This document shows, one piece after another, positions 1-28,700 of a DNA stretch of 64,000 nucleotides. Position 1 is the first letter of the stretch; every line of letters begins with the position of its first letter. Made by a program: the position numbers and the translations under genes. This stretch comes from Lethocerus indicus (lineage: Eukaryota > Arthropoda > Insecta > Hemiptera > Belostomatidae). The notes below the pieces were generated by a model. That model did not search any database, was not told where the DNA came from, and worked only from the letters and a program-made list of their open reading frames with translations. Location of the stretch: positions 4,177,204 through 4,241,203 of the forward strand of contig JACDQD010000009.1 in NCBI GenBank assembly GCA_019843655.1, read 5' to 3'.

Positions 1-3000
1 CTATTGGATAAAATCCTCTTTCTTTACATTCCCTACGTACGTATACTACTGTCAGGGCAGATGAAAAGTAGGACCGCAGTACTACTGGAACTAAATGAAA
101 ACGAATTAGGCTGGAGGCAAAACTCATGTGAAAAGTATAATGGCATATTTCCTGTTGCACCAGGAAATGTACTGAGCCGGGCGCCCTATTCGATACCATT
201 GTATGATCTTATCTAGCTCTCGGTTAACGTACTACGAAAATGATGATATTCGTACCGTTGCAATCCCAAAAGTGTTCGCTTTTTTCGAGCCTTCGATCCG
301 AAATATTTTTACGTTATTACCGTTCGGCAAGCAGCCGATAAACGAATGGACGATACATCCATTACAAAATCGTCAAAATCGCCTTTGAAATGCTACCGAA
401 TATTAAACATATATACATTATAAATGTATTGTACCTTAAGTAATAAAAACATCTTAATTGATACTTAATCGATTGAAACTGTACATGGAAATATCTCTTG
501 AGTAAATAACGCAATTCCAAGGGCCATTATCGAATAATTTGCTTCTTAATTTAATTAACGCTGGTCTAACTGAAAAAGAAATATCGGTTTAATGTAAGTA
601 CAGGAATAAATAGAATAAAATCTAGACTGGTATATTTTTCTAATACAATATATGTATTTATTTAACACGTTATTACGCGCTATTTGCCCGACCGATAGGA
701 GATCTTTAATTAGTTGAATTATCTCGTAAATAGTTATCTCGCTTATTAATTATCCGTAATTAAAAAATATTTCGCCACAATTAAGCGAATTCTATCTAAT
801 TATTTTAATGTTTTGTTGGCAACGACATGGGACCAATTGATTTCCCCAAGATATTTCTACTGAACTTTTTCAAAATGTTATGTTTTATATATTTATTTCT
901 CTTGACTTATTACTATAAGTGAAATCAACGTCCAAATGTGCCCACTATCTGCTTTCTGGTTCAATGAATGAAAGGGACCGTACAAGATGATTAGGTATCA
1001 GGTTTTATATCATTTATCGCTCCTTCGTATTTTAAAAATGTGGAACGCTCCCGTTCCAAGATTTGTCGGTTTCGTTCTCGTAAAAAAAATGATTTCACAG
1101 GAAGGGGACGAGGAAATTGGAATATATTGATCTATTATGAAGAATGGATTTAAATTGTAGAGGCGAGCTGTCCGCCCGGTGCTGTCTTGATATCGTAACC
1201 GAAGCGGAAGGGATAAAAGTCGAAACAGTATTTCGGGTATTTTCACCGGCGTCAAGGCGATTCGCGGGAGTTAATTCGGTGTTGAGATTTTAAGGTGTTG
1301 GAAATAGGCCGTCCGTCGAATCGGGGAATCGCCGTTGGTGGTTGTGAAGTTAGGCTCGGAGGAGGAAAGCTGGAGGTCGTAAAGTGGCGTGCGGTCTTGC
1401 TTAGTGCGGCTTCAACTAGATTTTAGCAGTCGCACCCCCTCGACACAGCTCGAGAGTTAAAAAGGATTTTATAGAGTCCACTATTTGTTGTCCCACCGAT
1501 GTGGAAATATCCGGCGGACAGCTGATGTAAGTCAGTCGCTCTTCGGCCGCAGTGCGTGATTTATGCAGGTTAGCGAGGAGGGTCTGTTCGAACGTAAATT
1601 CGGCCCCTCTCTCTCCAGTAACGTTTTGTGAATTCAAAATTGAGTTTTTCCCATGCGCCAGATACAGTGAGTAGAACCGAGTGTTTCGTATTTTCGGACC
1701 GGTCAAAATCGGCTGGAACTATGCACAATCTAATCGGCGAATAACATTTGGCCGGGATGTATCGGTTTTCGAGATACATCGTTTCGAGATATAAATACAT
1801 TTTAAATATCCGACGCATCGACAACTTTTTATTCCGCGTATCCACATTGAATGACACAATGGAATGAATAATGTACATAGTAGTGGCATACAATAGGCAT
1901 CCTAACATCTCAAAAGGCATTTTTGTTCATGACTCCTTAAATATTTGGAAAGGTCATAAAATTATTCGTACTTCTTAGCTTTACCATTAAATTTGATAAG
2001 AACTGATTTTATGTGTAATCTTAAAAGATGAAATAGGTGTTTCTTAAATCTTTTAATACAAATATAGGGTATATGAGTTATGTAGGTTTAATTTTGAGGA
2101 AATACCGAAGTGATTAATTATATTGCATAATGTATTTGAGTGACATTTTGACATCATCACACCTTAAAAAGTTCGTGTCAAGCTTGAAATGTGTTCGTTA
2201 ATTCGTTATTACCCTGTTTACTTATTTTAAGTGTTAATTATTTCAAAATTTTCATCAAAGTACAGTTAACTAGATGGTTGATGGTTGATTGGGAAAGGTT
2301 TAATTCGAATTAGTATAAATGAAATAGTTTAAATATATTTTGTAAATGAATGACAATAATCTTATTTGTCAGGAAAAAATGATTGAAGCCATGATTCAGA
2401 GAACCACTTGTCAGTCTATCAGTAAACCTCGAGAATTGCTTTACTGAATAATAACATGTCAACGGTAACCACTTAATAAAGAGGTGGATAAAAAAATATT
2501 ACATTAATGAGTATCCTCATGGTTATCCCTCTTCTCATCTACATACATGTGTTTCAGATTTCAGTAGGACAGTACAGTATGATCCCGATTACTTAGTTTA
2601 ATATTTAATTAAGAGCATAATGGAACTCTTTAGAATCCATTGATATATGGATCCCATACTTCTTGAGTGATTATTATTATGTACAAAATGAGGTAAAATA
2701 TTATTCATTTTATTTATTAATAAGTTTATGTTTATCAAATGTTTGTGTGTTTCATTCTTATATAACGTACCATTTTTGTTGCAAAAATTCTTTTTTTCTA
2801 ACTGATTTTTGATTTAATTCAAAAATTTAACATCTTATTTTTATGTGCCGTTAGGATGATGTATTTATATCTCTACCTGGTGTTGTTATGTGTTATAGTA
2901 ATTAGAATATTGATAAGGCTATTATTAATAATCTATTTATAATAAAACTGATCTACTAAAATAAAAATCATAAATGAATATTCTATTAGAATATAAATTA

Positions 3001-3030
3001 GTTTAACTAATTGTATTATAATGGCTTATA
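1..3030. other. Non-coding region upstream of LPGAT1
   Basis: I see no gene here. The open frames are short and resemble no family, including overlapping minus-strand frames near 1416-1920. The first ~1.9 kb is relatively rich in CpG and less AT-rich; from about 1950 to 3030 it becomes very AT-rich and CpG-poor. It may hold the LPGAT1 promoter and a 5' untranslated exon, but I cannot locate a start site. Confidence 0.5.
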
Positions 3031-6000
3031 ATGCATTATTCATACGCATTAGAGGATAATTTTCACTTCAAGAGTGTACTATTTTACAGCAGTGTAGCTG
3101 TTGTCGCTAAAACAGTTGCAAGAGTGGTGTTCGTCATACTGAACAATGTATACTGCATCCCAACCTTTTGCGTATGGATGCTCATCTTCCAACCTCTCAA
3201 GTACTATAAACCCGATCTGTATTGGAAGATCGAGGGTACGTTTTTTCATTGGCTCCTCGCCATGGTGAGCATGTGGAGTTGGTCAGCCGGTTATGATAGT
3301 GAGTACTTTTCATTTTTTAATCGTGAATAGTGCACTGTGAATAGTGAAAGCATTTCTTTTCAGAGGTAATTGAAATATGTCCAGCTCGAGTGGTAACACA
3401 TTCAAGTTTGATTCTCTCTGCCAGGAAAAATTGTCCTGTCATTTTAAATTTAAATTTTAAATCTTATAACTGTGAGCCCCCGGTACAGAATTCTGACATT
3501 TTAGGTCGCAATCAATGGAATGAAAGCATAAATCTTTTTAAAAAATGTTTCAGTTGTTGAAATGGGAGATGACATCCGGTTATGTCTCCAGGATAAAACG
3601 TTGATAGTCGTTAACCACCAGTCCACGGCCGACGTTCCAATGCTTATGGCGTGCTTCAATCCAAAGAAAAACGTTCTGCCCAACATAATGTGGATCATGG
3701 ACCGAGTATTCAAGTTCACGAATTTTGGTATCGTTTCTATACTGCACGAGGATTTTTTTATTCTGTCTGTAAGTTGTTTTGCTCTGGTGTTCAGTTATAT
3801 CAAGAAGTAGAAAATTTGTTGTGCATTTACTCTTTATTTTTTTTTATTACCTTGAAGGGAAAAGAGTGTCGAGAAGAGGCTGTCCGTTTATTGAAAGCCC
3901 ATCTTAGAGAATCTTACATACCTCGAAACAGGAAGCTCATGGTATTGTTTCCGGAAGGAGGATTTCTCAGGAAGCGAAGAGAAACGAGCAAAAGGTATTT
4001 ATATCTTAAATCATTTTTGAAGCTGTATTTTTTTACAACTGTCTGTACAACTGTGTACTCATTTTATAAATTAAAAATTACTCATTGTATTGAAAATTGA
4101 TCATTGCATGCGTACTTCAGTCATGGAATTATTTGAAAAATTGTTGCCGATTTCTATGTGTTTAATTAATCTAATTAGTGATTTATACAAAAAAATAACT
4201 TGTTAACAACAAATGATAGCGTTATCATGCACTCTGACCTTCATTTTTACGTGATCTAAATACTCTGAACCTGAATATACAAAATCAAATATTAAATGTT
4301 GCTTTAATAAAAAAAAAATGTTAACTCTTTAATTTTTGTTGACTCAAATGCCTTATGGGCTAACAGCAGGTGTTTGGAAAACTGTTCTTGGAGCTAATGT
4401 AAAACAAATGAAATTGAATTTTGCAACAAAACTGATTTGATTTTAACATTGAAAATATCCAGAATATTTTTCTTGTTATTATTCCTGATGAGGTGCGGTA
4501 CAATTTTTGTTTAATTCCTCAGTAATTAAGAAATTTGTCATCCGATATCTTATCATATAATTATCAGCAAATGTTTTGTTAGATAAGTGTGGTAACAGCA
4601 AACGGAGGGTGATAATCTAAAAAAATCAATTCTTAATCTGTTTATTGATCACCTGCCATTTTGGCTTAATATTATATTTTCTAAGCATTAATTGGGTTGT
4701 TGTATGCTATTAAGGCAAACTGAAGATATTATCAATAATACAAAATCTATATTATTTTTTATATGAATTGAAAGTTTGTTATATGAAGTAATATGGGCAT
4801 GATGAACTATGTATTAAAATAAGTTTATTTGCTACAATCTTGGTAGAGATTTTTTTGTTATTATTATTTCTCTGAAACATGCCATATCTCTGGATGTAGT
4901 AATAAACAACTCATTGAGGCAACCGGTGACAGAAGTTTGATTGTAATTAGAGAATATAAATAATCTGTACTCTGAATATTTAAGTTAAGAGATGAGTAAA
5001 GCCCAGCCTCAGTTGGTTTAAATGTGATTCTAGAAATTATGACTCATCAGATGGTTCAAGCCATTCTTTGTATGTTAAAGAGTTTATTGTATTAGTTTTT
5101 GTTGGTAAATTGTTTTTAATTAAATTGCATTTTCCTGCTCTGTCCTACTGAGACATATGATCTGTGCACAATTACAGCAATAACAATGATATAAGATATG
5201 TTGTTGTCCTTTAAAATTTGTTCATTTTTTTGTAGGTATGCTTTGAAGAACAATCTGCCAGTATTAAATCACGTTTCGCTGCCTCGTATGGGTGCGATGC
5301 ACGCAATTATCGACGTCTTAAGTCCTGTCCCGACTGAACGAAATGATGTTATTGCTGAAACTATAAATCAAAGTAAGTTTACCAGGCAGCGAACAGTTTT
5401 ATTTTTTTTGTTCTCCTTTATTTTCTCATATTTATATCGATGGTATTCAATTGTAGGGTCGGATATTGACCATTTAACATGGGTGTTGGACATAACGATA
5501 GCTTATCCGGAAGGCAAGCCGCTGGATTTACCCACAATAGTCACCGGTTTACGGAAACCCTGTCAGACTTTCTTCTTTTATAGATTGTTTCCATGCTCCC
5601 AGGTATTATTTTTGTTCTTTTTTTTCCACTAATAATATTACGAATACAGTCCCTTATTTGAACTTTTCAAGATCTGTTTTCGATCCGGTTTCTTTTCAAC
5701 ATCATTCGAACAACGAGAAATGGGGGCTTGTATCAACAATTGGAAGACCTATGAAAATTATCTTGTTGGAGATTTTTCTCATCTCCTTGATTTCGATATC
5801 AAAATATAATGCAACGAAAATTCTTAGGGAGGTACTTGATCAGAGGGGGGAGTGGCAGAAAAAATATAGAGGCACAATGACTATGCTCAGGATGTGCCCA
5901 GTCATGATAAGTTCTTAGGGTGCACTGTCTCAGTTATTCAGATAAAATTTTGAAAAATATTTCCAGGCATGGTTATCGGCGACCTTTATTTGGAAATTTC

Positions 6001-6288
6001 TGTGTTTAATATGTTTTTAAATAATTTTGGCAGTTGCCACGTGATCACGAGGAGGTGAGCAAATGGCTATTCGCCAGGTGGGAAGAGAAGGAGCGCATAC
6101 TAGATAATTTCTACAAAACTGGTGAAATCCCAGTGGGCGACTATTGCCTGTCCCCGCTTCCTCCGCAGGTTGTCTCCCAGGATACGCTCAGGTTTTTTGT
6201 CCTCCACCCTCTTCTCTCATTGCGTCCAGTTATTTCCATTTCCGACTCTTCACGTACGCCATTTCATACATTTGGTAACCTGTCGTAA
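3031..6288 (+). CDS. LPGAT1: Acyl-CoA:lysophosphatidylglycerol acyltransferase 1 (LPGAT1-like)
   Basis: An ER-membrane acyltransferase of the PlsC/LPLAT family, which reacylates lysophospholipids. Coding exons are 3031-3298, 3554-3768, 3858-3994, 5236-5372, 5457-5602 and 6034-6288. All junctions are GT-AG and keep phase, giving about 385 residues (human LPGAT1 is ~370). Hydrophobic segments lie near the N-terminus (about residues 15-55). The catalytic HX4D motif is NHQSTAD at residues 110-116, and the family block [12 protein letters not shown] starts near residue 192. IAYPEGKP follows later. The ATG at 3031 is preceded by an in-frame stop at 3019-3021, but an acceptor-like site ending at 3089 leaves room for an alternative upstream exon. 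Oddity: in the last exon the conserved hydrophobic tail is in another frame, implying a one-base indel (see findings). Family assignment is firm; the exact N- and C-termini are not. Confidence 0.93.
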
Positions 6289-8660
6289 CGCGCGCGACAA
6301 CATGATGTACATACAGGGCATTAAAAACTAAGGTTGATTTTCATTTGTCAAATGCCAAAAATGTTGGTTTTTTCAGGGTATAGTGCATGACTTAAATTTA
6401 CTGTAATTTAAAAATCATAAAAAAAAAGAAAAAAGAAGGCCATTGCAGAGCTCATCCCGAACCAATATACTGATTGAGCTGTTGATCGGAACAAGCTGTT
6501 ACCATTCTGTGGTACTTAAGATCGAGCTCTTTTATTACCCTTTTAAAACGTTTTCGTGAAAATTGACTGACTACTGAATTTGCGGTCTAGGTTATACTAC
6601 TTAAGAGCCTAATCTAGATTTTTGCCTTCCTGCCTTAATACATTCGGAAGTAAAATTAACAAAGTGTGAAATACTCGGAGGTGAAATAGTATTTTTTATT
6701 AAAATTCAAACAGTATAATTTCAGATTGGTCCAAGAGGGAATGACAAGAAAGATTTATGTTCTACCGAATGCCCGAAGCATTTTGTGTTTTTACCGTTTT
6801 GTATATAGACAATGGTGTAATCAAAATTGGTTACCTTCTGAGTACATTCCTGGAAAACTTAACATTTTAATCTGTTCTATTTATCACTGAACAAATCTAA
6901 ATTTGAAAACTGGGGTATTTTCTATTAGGTTTTTTTTTAATGTTAGTAAATATTTTTATACGCTCATTTGTGACAAAATGTTCCACTTTTCAGTTTTATC
7001 AGTCTGGCTTAACTGTATCTAGATAGCATGAAATATTGATTAATTTAATTCCTATTTATTTCATACGTGCAGTTTTTTTTATACACAATTCAATGGCTAA
7101 AGTGAATGTTCAGTTGCCTTTATTTATTAAATTTGTTCAGACATCGCAGTCGTTAAGGTGTCTGCCAAACACAAATGGTTGTGAGTTATGGCCAAAAAAT
7201 GAACGGGTGTGGATGAAAATTTTCAGGGTGTAAATGCCACATAGTGCACAAACTACTACTCCTTTGATGAATATTTTCTTATGAAAAAAATTTCTGCTCG
7301 TTGGATAATCGTTACCATTAAAAGGAGAACACTTAAAAATATCTGCTTATGGAAATACTCGAATGTTAATTATAAAGACAGGCATTATGATGAAATGTAT
7401 TAAAGCAATTTAAAAACTATTTGGCCAACCTTTTTGACATTGTTTTGATTTCATTAACATGATTTTGTTCACTTACTGGCACTCTCTGACTTCAGACAAG
7501 TTTAACATCACCTGCACATCTTTTGTAACATAATGTAAACGAGAAGAGGAATAATGAATCACTTAAAACTGTTATGTTTCAAGTGTAATATCATATCTCG
7601 ATTGTAATATATATATACATATATGTTAGAAATAAGGACATTTTCCAATATGTGCTATTATTTATTGTTTAAAGATGTAAACATTATTTACTTTTTTAAA
7701 CTGTGATGAGTAATTTAATTTAACACTTGCAAAGTGTTTTGATCGGAGGATTATGTTTTCAGATAAGGTAGCGAAAAATTTACCAAGGTGTCACTTCAAA
7801 GTAACATTTTCAAATGATAGAATGTGCATTGCTTTGCAACAATTTTTTGTAAACATTCTTAGAATGTAATAGGTGCTCCTAATTACATATTGTCTGTCAC
7901 ATATTTTCAAGTTGTTGGAGTATAATGTAAATAATGAGAAACATTTTATTTAAAATGATATTTGATGAATTTTGGATTTAGATGAAGAAGATAAAAAAAA
8001 AGTTCCAATAGCCGTTGTAGTTTTTATATGTTGCTTTGAAAACAATTTTTTGTGTGATACGAGTATTTCACTTGAAAAATTGTAATATTATGTATTAAAA
8101 TTGTTGAGAAAATATTTATGTGCTTCAATAATCATTCAGAAATACAAAATAGAGATTAGAAGGCTGCATACTAACAAATCAAAGTAGTACACCATTATCC
8201 TCTGAATCAGAAAATATAAAAGATTGAAATGAATGTAATTTTCAACACAACTTTATAATGTTACAATGGATAAATGTTGTATGGGCATAACACAATATTT
8301 TGACACTGCTAGCTATTGGCATGAAATGACTATGACACATTTGTTGTAAATTATAGTGATTACTTGGGTATGAAAATATTTCAGTATTCTAACTACTTCA
8401 ATGTTTATTAATTTACTTTTTACCATCTTCTGAGAGACCAATCAATTGAAAAAAAAGGATGTGAATTTTGCATGTTTTAGCACCATGTCTAAAAATAATT
8501 TATTGTAAAATAAAAAATGAAACTTTTAATTAAAACTTTAAGTTTAAATTACCTTAATCTTTATTTCTATATTTAAACATATATTGTGATGTAGATTCTG
8601 AATTGCATTTTATGATTGTTCCTGTTTATATATTTTGATTACCAATAAAATTTTTATCAG
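6289..8660 (+). other. LPGAT1: LPGAT1 3' untranslated region
   Basis: AT-rich sequence without a plausible coding exon follows the LPGAT1 stop. A canonical AATAAA at 8644-8649 is the best candidate poly(A) signal, which would make the 3'UTR about 2.35 kb. Earlier variants are possible, so the end is an inference. Confidence 0.5.
8644..8649 (+). terminator. Candidate poly(A) signal of LPGAT1
   Basis: AATAAA lies in AT-rich sequence on the coding strand of LPGAT1. It sits about 370 bp before the candidate poly(A) signal of the convergent pcx gene. Confidence 0.45.
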
Positions 8661-9014
8661 GCATTCAATTAAAAAAAAAGAAAACTAGATTATTTCTATT
8701 TTTGGAATGTTTTGTAATGATGGACTTCAATTGTGAGGTAAGGTACATTTAAATTTATCAGTGGAAACATACCTGAGGTGTAAAAGGTGATTTGTAAGTT
8801 TAATGAGATTATCATTTACCTGTAATTTTTAAAAAACATGTTGAATTTAAATTTGAATATAAATCTGTTTGTTGCATGAAGTATTATATACACAATAATT
8901 TGATAAATTCAAATTTTTATTATTTTCTGTAATCAGATGTTCCTGGGACAGATAAAAGTGGGTGTAACATTTGAATGGTTCTTTGTTAAAATGAAACTAC
9001 TTATGGATAAAAAA

Positions 9015-9020
9015 TTTATT
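9015..9020 (-). terminator. Candidate distal poly(A) signal of pcx
   Basis: AATAAA on the minus strand, about 870 nt past the pcx stop codon. A second AATAAA at 9760-9765, only ~125 nt past the stop, could give a shorter 3' end. Confidence 0.35.
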
Positions 9021-9890
9021 CAATTATACATATTTACATATTAATTTAGTGTCATTCAATAACAGTATGATATACTTATCCTGCTAAGATCTCTTTAACA
9101 AAGTGATCCTTATTCTACATGATTAATTGAGAAACAAAAATATCCATTACTTCGTATTCTACAATTATAAAAATTATACCGACTTCTTCTCAAATAAAAA
9201 GTGTGAAACCTCCACACCTATATTTCATAATGAAATTCATTAAAAATAAAATTATGGCTAGGTCTTTCCATTAATATTTTGTTAAATTCATACTGGTTAA
9301 ATAAAGAGAATGGCTTCTTCACGTTATGACTAAGTATAGAAATATATTTTAATTTGCAATCATACAGTTGAATGAAATAAAGTTGGGTCTATCTATTTTG
9401 AACCATACAGATTTGTTTTTTCTTATTCATATAAAGAATTTTAGAAGCCTTTAAATGCACAGCCAAGTTCCTATACCCAATATCTAACCATATTCTATTA
9501 GGTATAAAATGTCTAAATACAAAGTAAAGTAATTTACAGCTATTCACATTATATTACAGGAATAAGAACAACAGTTTATACATTTACCACTTTGATAATC
9601 AGTCTAATTGAAATAAGGCATTTTTATGTTCAATAGAAGGAAAAGAGCCCATATTTTTCCCGGGGCATTAAAATCTGATAGGAGTTCTCTTAACTTTATA
9701 CGCATCCCTGTACTTACATGAAAAAAATACACACAAAATTATGAAAATGCATTTGATATTTTATTCGAAGATTTTTTTATGTATAGGTAGGCCTTCATCG
9801 CTCAACATCATGGAATTATGCGATTACCAAGAACTATAGTTCGGACAATAAAGCATATTCCATTTACAAACCTACGTAGAACTGCCTGTA

Positions 9891-25745
<15,855 letters not shown>

Positions 25746-28700
25746 TTATGAGTTGGGAAACATTGATGTTAAAAATGCATGAGTATAATCATAGACCACC
25801 AACATTATACCTCCTCCTGGCCCTAATCTCATTACTTTTGGTGCCAATCCCTTGAAGAGTGCTCTCCATCTGAAACAGATTTTCCTTTAATAGTACTTAT
25901 TCAACAATTCTTTCGTTTCTGTTTTATGACTGACTTTTGGTAAACTAAGCCACCAAAAACAGTACAAATAATGCAACTCATCAATTATTATTATTACTCT
26001 TTTCTGTTTAGTTTTAGTTCCAACTGATCTCAGGTACTTAAAAATAATATAATGCACTTGAATAATGAAATGATTCAATAGGCTAATTCATAGTTAATTT
26101 GATAAACATTTACCCTTCTTCTCGATATATAATTTTCAATGAGCCTATCATTGTTTTGTACTTTACGCGATTTGGCTCTGGTTGTGGACCTTGCATACGA
26201 CTTTTTGCCACGTCAAATGGTATGTTTAGGCAAGACCCAAGAGTTCCAGAGACAAAACCAATGCCCAGTTTACAGAATAAATCTTTTGTTGGGTCCTGAA
26301 AATATAGTGAATGTTCAAATATACTTGAAATGAGTTATTAATAAATTTTTAATTTCGTTGTATGAACTGAGTTTTAGCTACCTTTATGGGACCGATTTTT
26401 CCTTTGACACTGTGGTAGAATCCGAAGTATGCACAGTTGAAAATTCCATTTCTGGTGATAGTTGCAGAAACGCCCCTGAAAAGTCCTTTCGACCCCTGTA
26501 TATGAATTATTCAGACAACTTTATATGTAAAATCATTGTGAAAAATTATTTAAGAGCCTTTCTTTCTGTTTAATTTAGTCACAGCCATAATAAATAAGTA
26601 ATAAGTGATTTATTTCAGTTAATGAAGAAGTAATACTATTACTTTTGCACTTAAAGGGAGGATTCACTCATTACTGAATAATGATAGTAAAAATATAGTG
26701 TATAAACTCTATTTTTTGTTCTCCATCTGAATGTAGTGAGGGGAATATATCTAAAAGTTATTTCTAATCATTCATATAGGGTTGTATGTGTATTAACAAG
26801 TGTATACCTGAGAATTCACTATTCGTTTTGTCACAGTCCATGTGCTCGGTAATTCTTTCATATGGGTTTTATCGGACTGGAGTGTAACTTTTACAACTTC
26901 AAATGGGTTAATGAATATAGCTTCAGTAATACCTGCACATAGTCCCGCTAGTGCAAAGGTCTGAAACAATTGCAGAGGAGTAATCAGTTTATAACATAAG
27001 ATTAAATGGATTGGAAAGCGGTTGGATCCCTTACCGTACCAAAGGTGTTGGACTGGGTGAACCAAAGAGGAAAAATCTTTTGTACTGCTCGAATGTGACG
27101 AACTGAAATGAATAATTTTATGGATATAATAATTGCGTATGAATAAGTTATGAGACGTACTATATGTGTGGGGAGAATTGTACAACTTACTTTCAGTGCT
27201 CTTTTGGGAGTTTCAGCCAAGATGGGCGGTAAAATCCCTTTCCAGAATGCGAACAGGCCTTCGTGCTTTTGAATTTTTGCTAAGCAGTCAATAATTCCTG
27301 TATAATGATGTATTGTATTCACTTGCCCTTTAACCGATGACTGCAGTTGTAATCTTGTTTTTACTACATCAAGTGGATGCATGATACATACTTCAACAAA
27401 ACCTGTAAAAAAGAAAGAATATTGTGAATTATGTGAACGACATAATAACATAAATGACGTTCAAAATAATGCACAACGGTCAATCAGGTGTATATAACTT
27501 TAAAGTATGAAATTATATCAATATATTATTCAATAATTTTTATGTGATTTATTGCTCGTTTGTACTTTAAAAGGAAATTCCTCGGATTTGTGGTGTGACT
27601 GAGAAAAACTCATTTTTATAATTTATAAATTATAAAAACATTCAGCAAAACACCAAATTGTTGGCGGTTAACACCACAGAAATATTTCCATAGCAGTACC
27701 GAACGATATTGAGTTATACGATTGTGTATTAAGTGGAGATGAATACAAATTTGAATTAAACACCGATATCTTATAATATACCAATGAAACCGGTTGGTAT
27801 TGTTTAGAGAACTTGATAACCTTTATCTCGATAAAACGTTATGCCGGGTGCGGTTGCACTTTCACGACCCTCAAGCCGCTATAAGCTTTCTATACGTTTC
27901 TTAGAGAACTTGGTAACCAAAATTATGGTTAATTCGATGAAACGGAATTCAGTGTGCTAATTTAATTCGTAAATGCATGTTACGCATACATTTTAAAAGA
28001 GTTCATTAGTGTAACGTTTTACATATTTAATGCAATGTACCTGAACAATTCACGATATGCATAAATGTACGCGAATTTTTTTATTGTACAATCAACCTTT
28101 TATCGGGATTAATGAATGGCCATAGGCGAAAGTCTAGGGAATCGTAAACATAACGGGACGAATAAAAACAAATCATCCTACGAACTATGGGGAAGATTTA
28201 AACACTCGACAATAATGCTAGCATTGACCAATTGAACAGGCATTTGCACGCAAATGAAATGTCTGTATTAGGCAAAATAATCGTTTTACAAGTTCCCAAA
28301 TTGTATTTTCACACCCAATTACATTTTTCTTATATCCCCCCTTTTCCGGGTATAACTAAAGCAATTAAATTACAGCAAATAAAAACCCCCTTTATAGGCA
28401 CTTCAAAATATAGAAGGCCGAGTGATACGAACCTCATTGTTACCGTTCTGATAGAATTACTAATTGTTTGCTATTCCCTTATCCAAACAAACGATTATTT
28501 GTCAATTAACTGGATAATTAGGCCCTTATCTCCCGTACTTATCTCTGACAGCTGATAAGAATCACGTGGTTAATTGCAATCACGGAAGGGGCCGGGAGAC
28601 TAACCACTTCAACTGAAAAATCACAAATTAAATATCAAACCCACAATTTTACGATGCAAAAGGGCAGCATTTTAAAACAATTGCGTTATACAATTTCTTT

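Noticed and set aside
1416..1920. Overlapping minus-strand ORFs of 96 and 116 codons
   Set aside because: No domain, no homology I recognise, low-quality composition and mutual overlap.
3651..4100. 149-codon ORF across LPGAT1 exons 2 and 3
   Set aside because: Only its middle part (from 3858 to 3994) is the real exon 3; the rest is wrong frame or intron.
5658..5918. 86-codon ORF within LPGAT1
   Set aside because: It lies in the last intron; the conserved protein runs directly from the exon ending 5602 to the one starting 6034.
7600..7630. AT dinucleotide runs such as ATATATATACATATATG
   Set aside because: Short simple repeats common in AT-rich insect 3'UTRs; no further structure.
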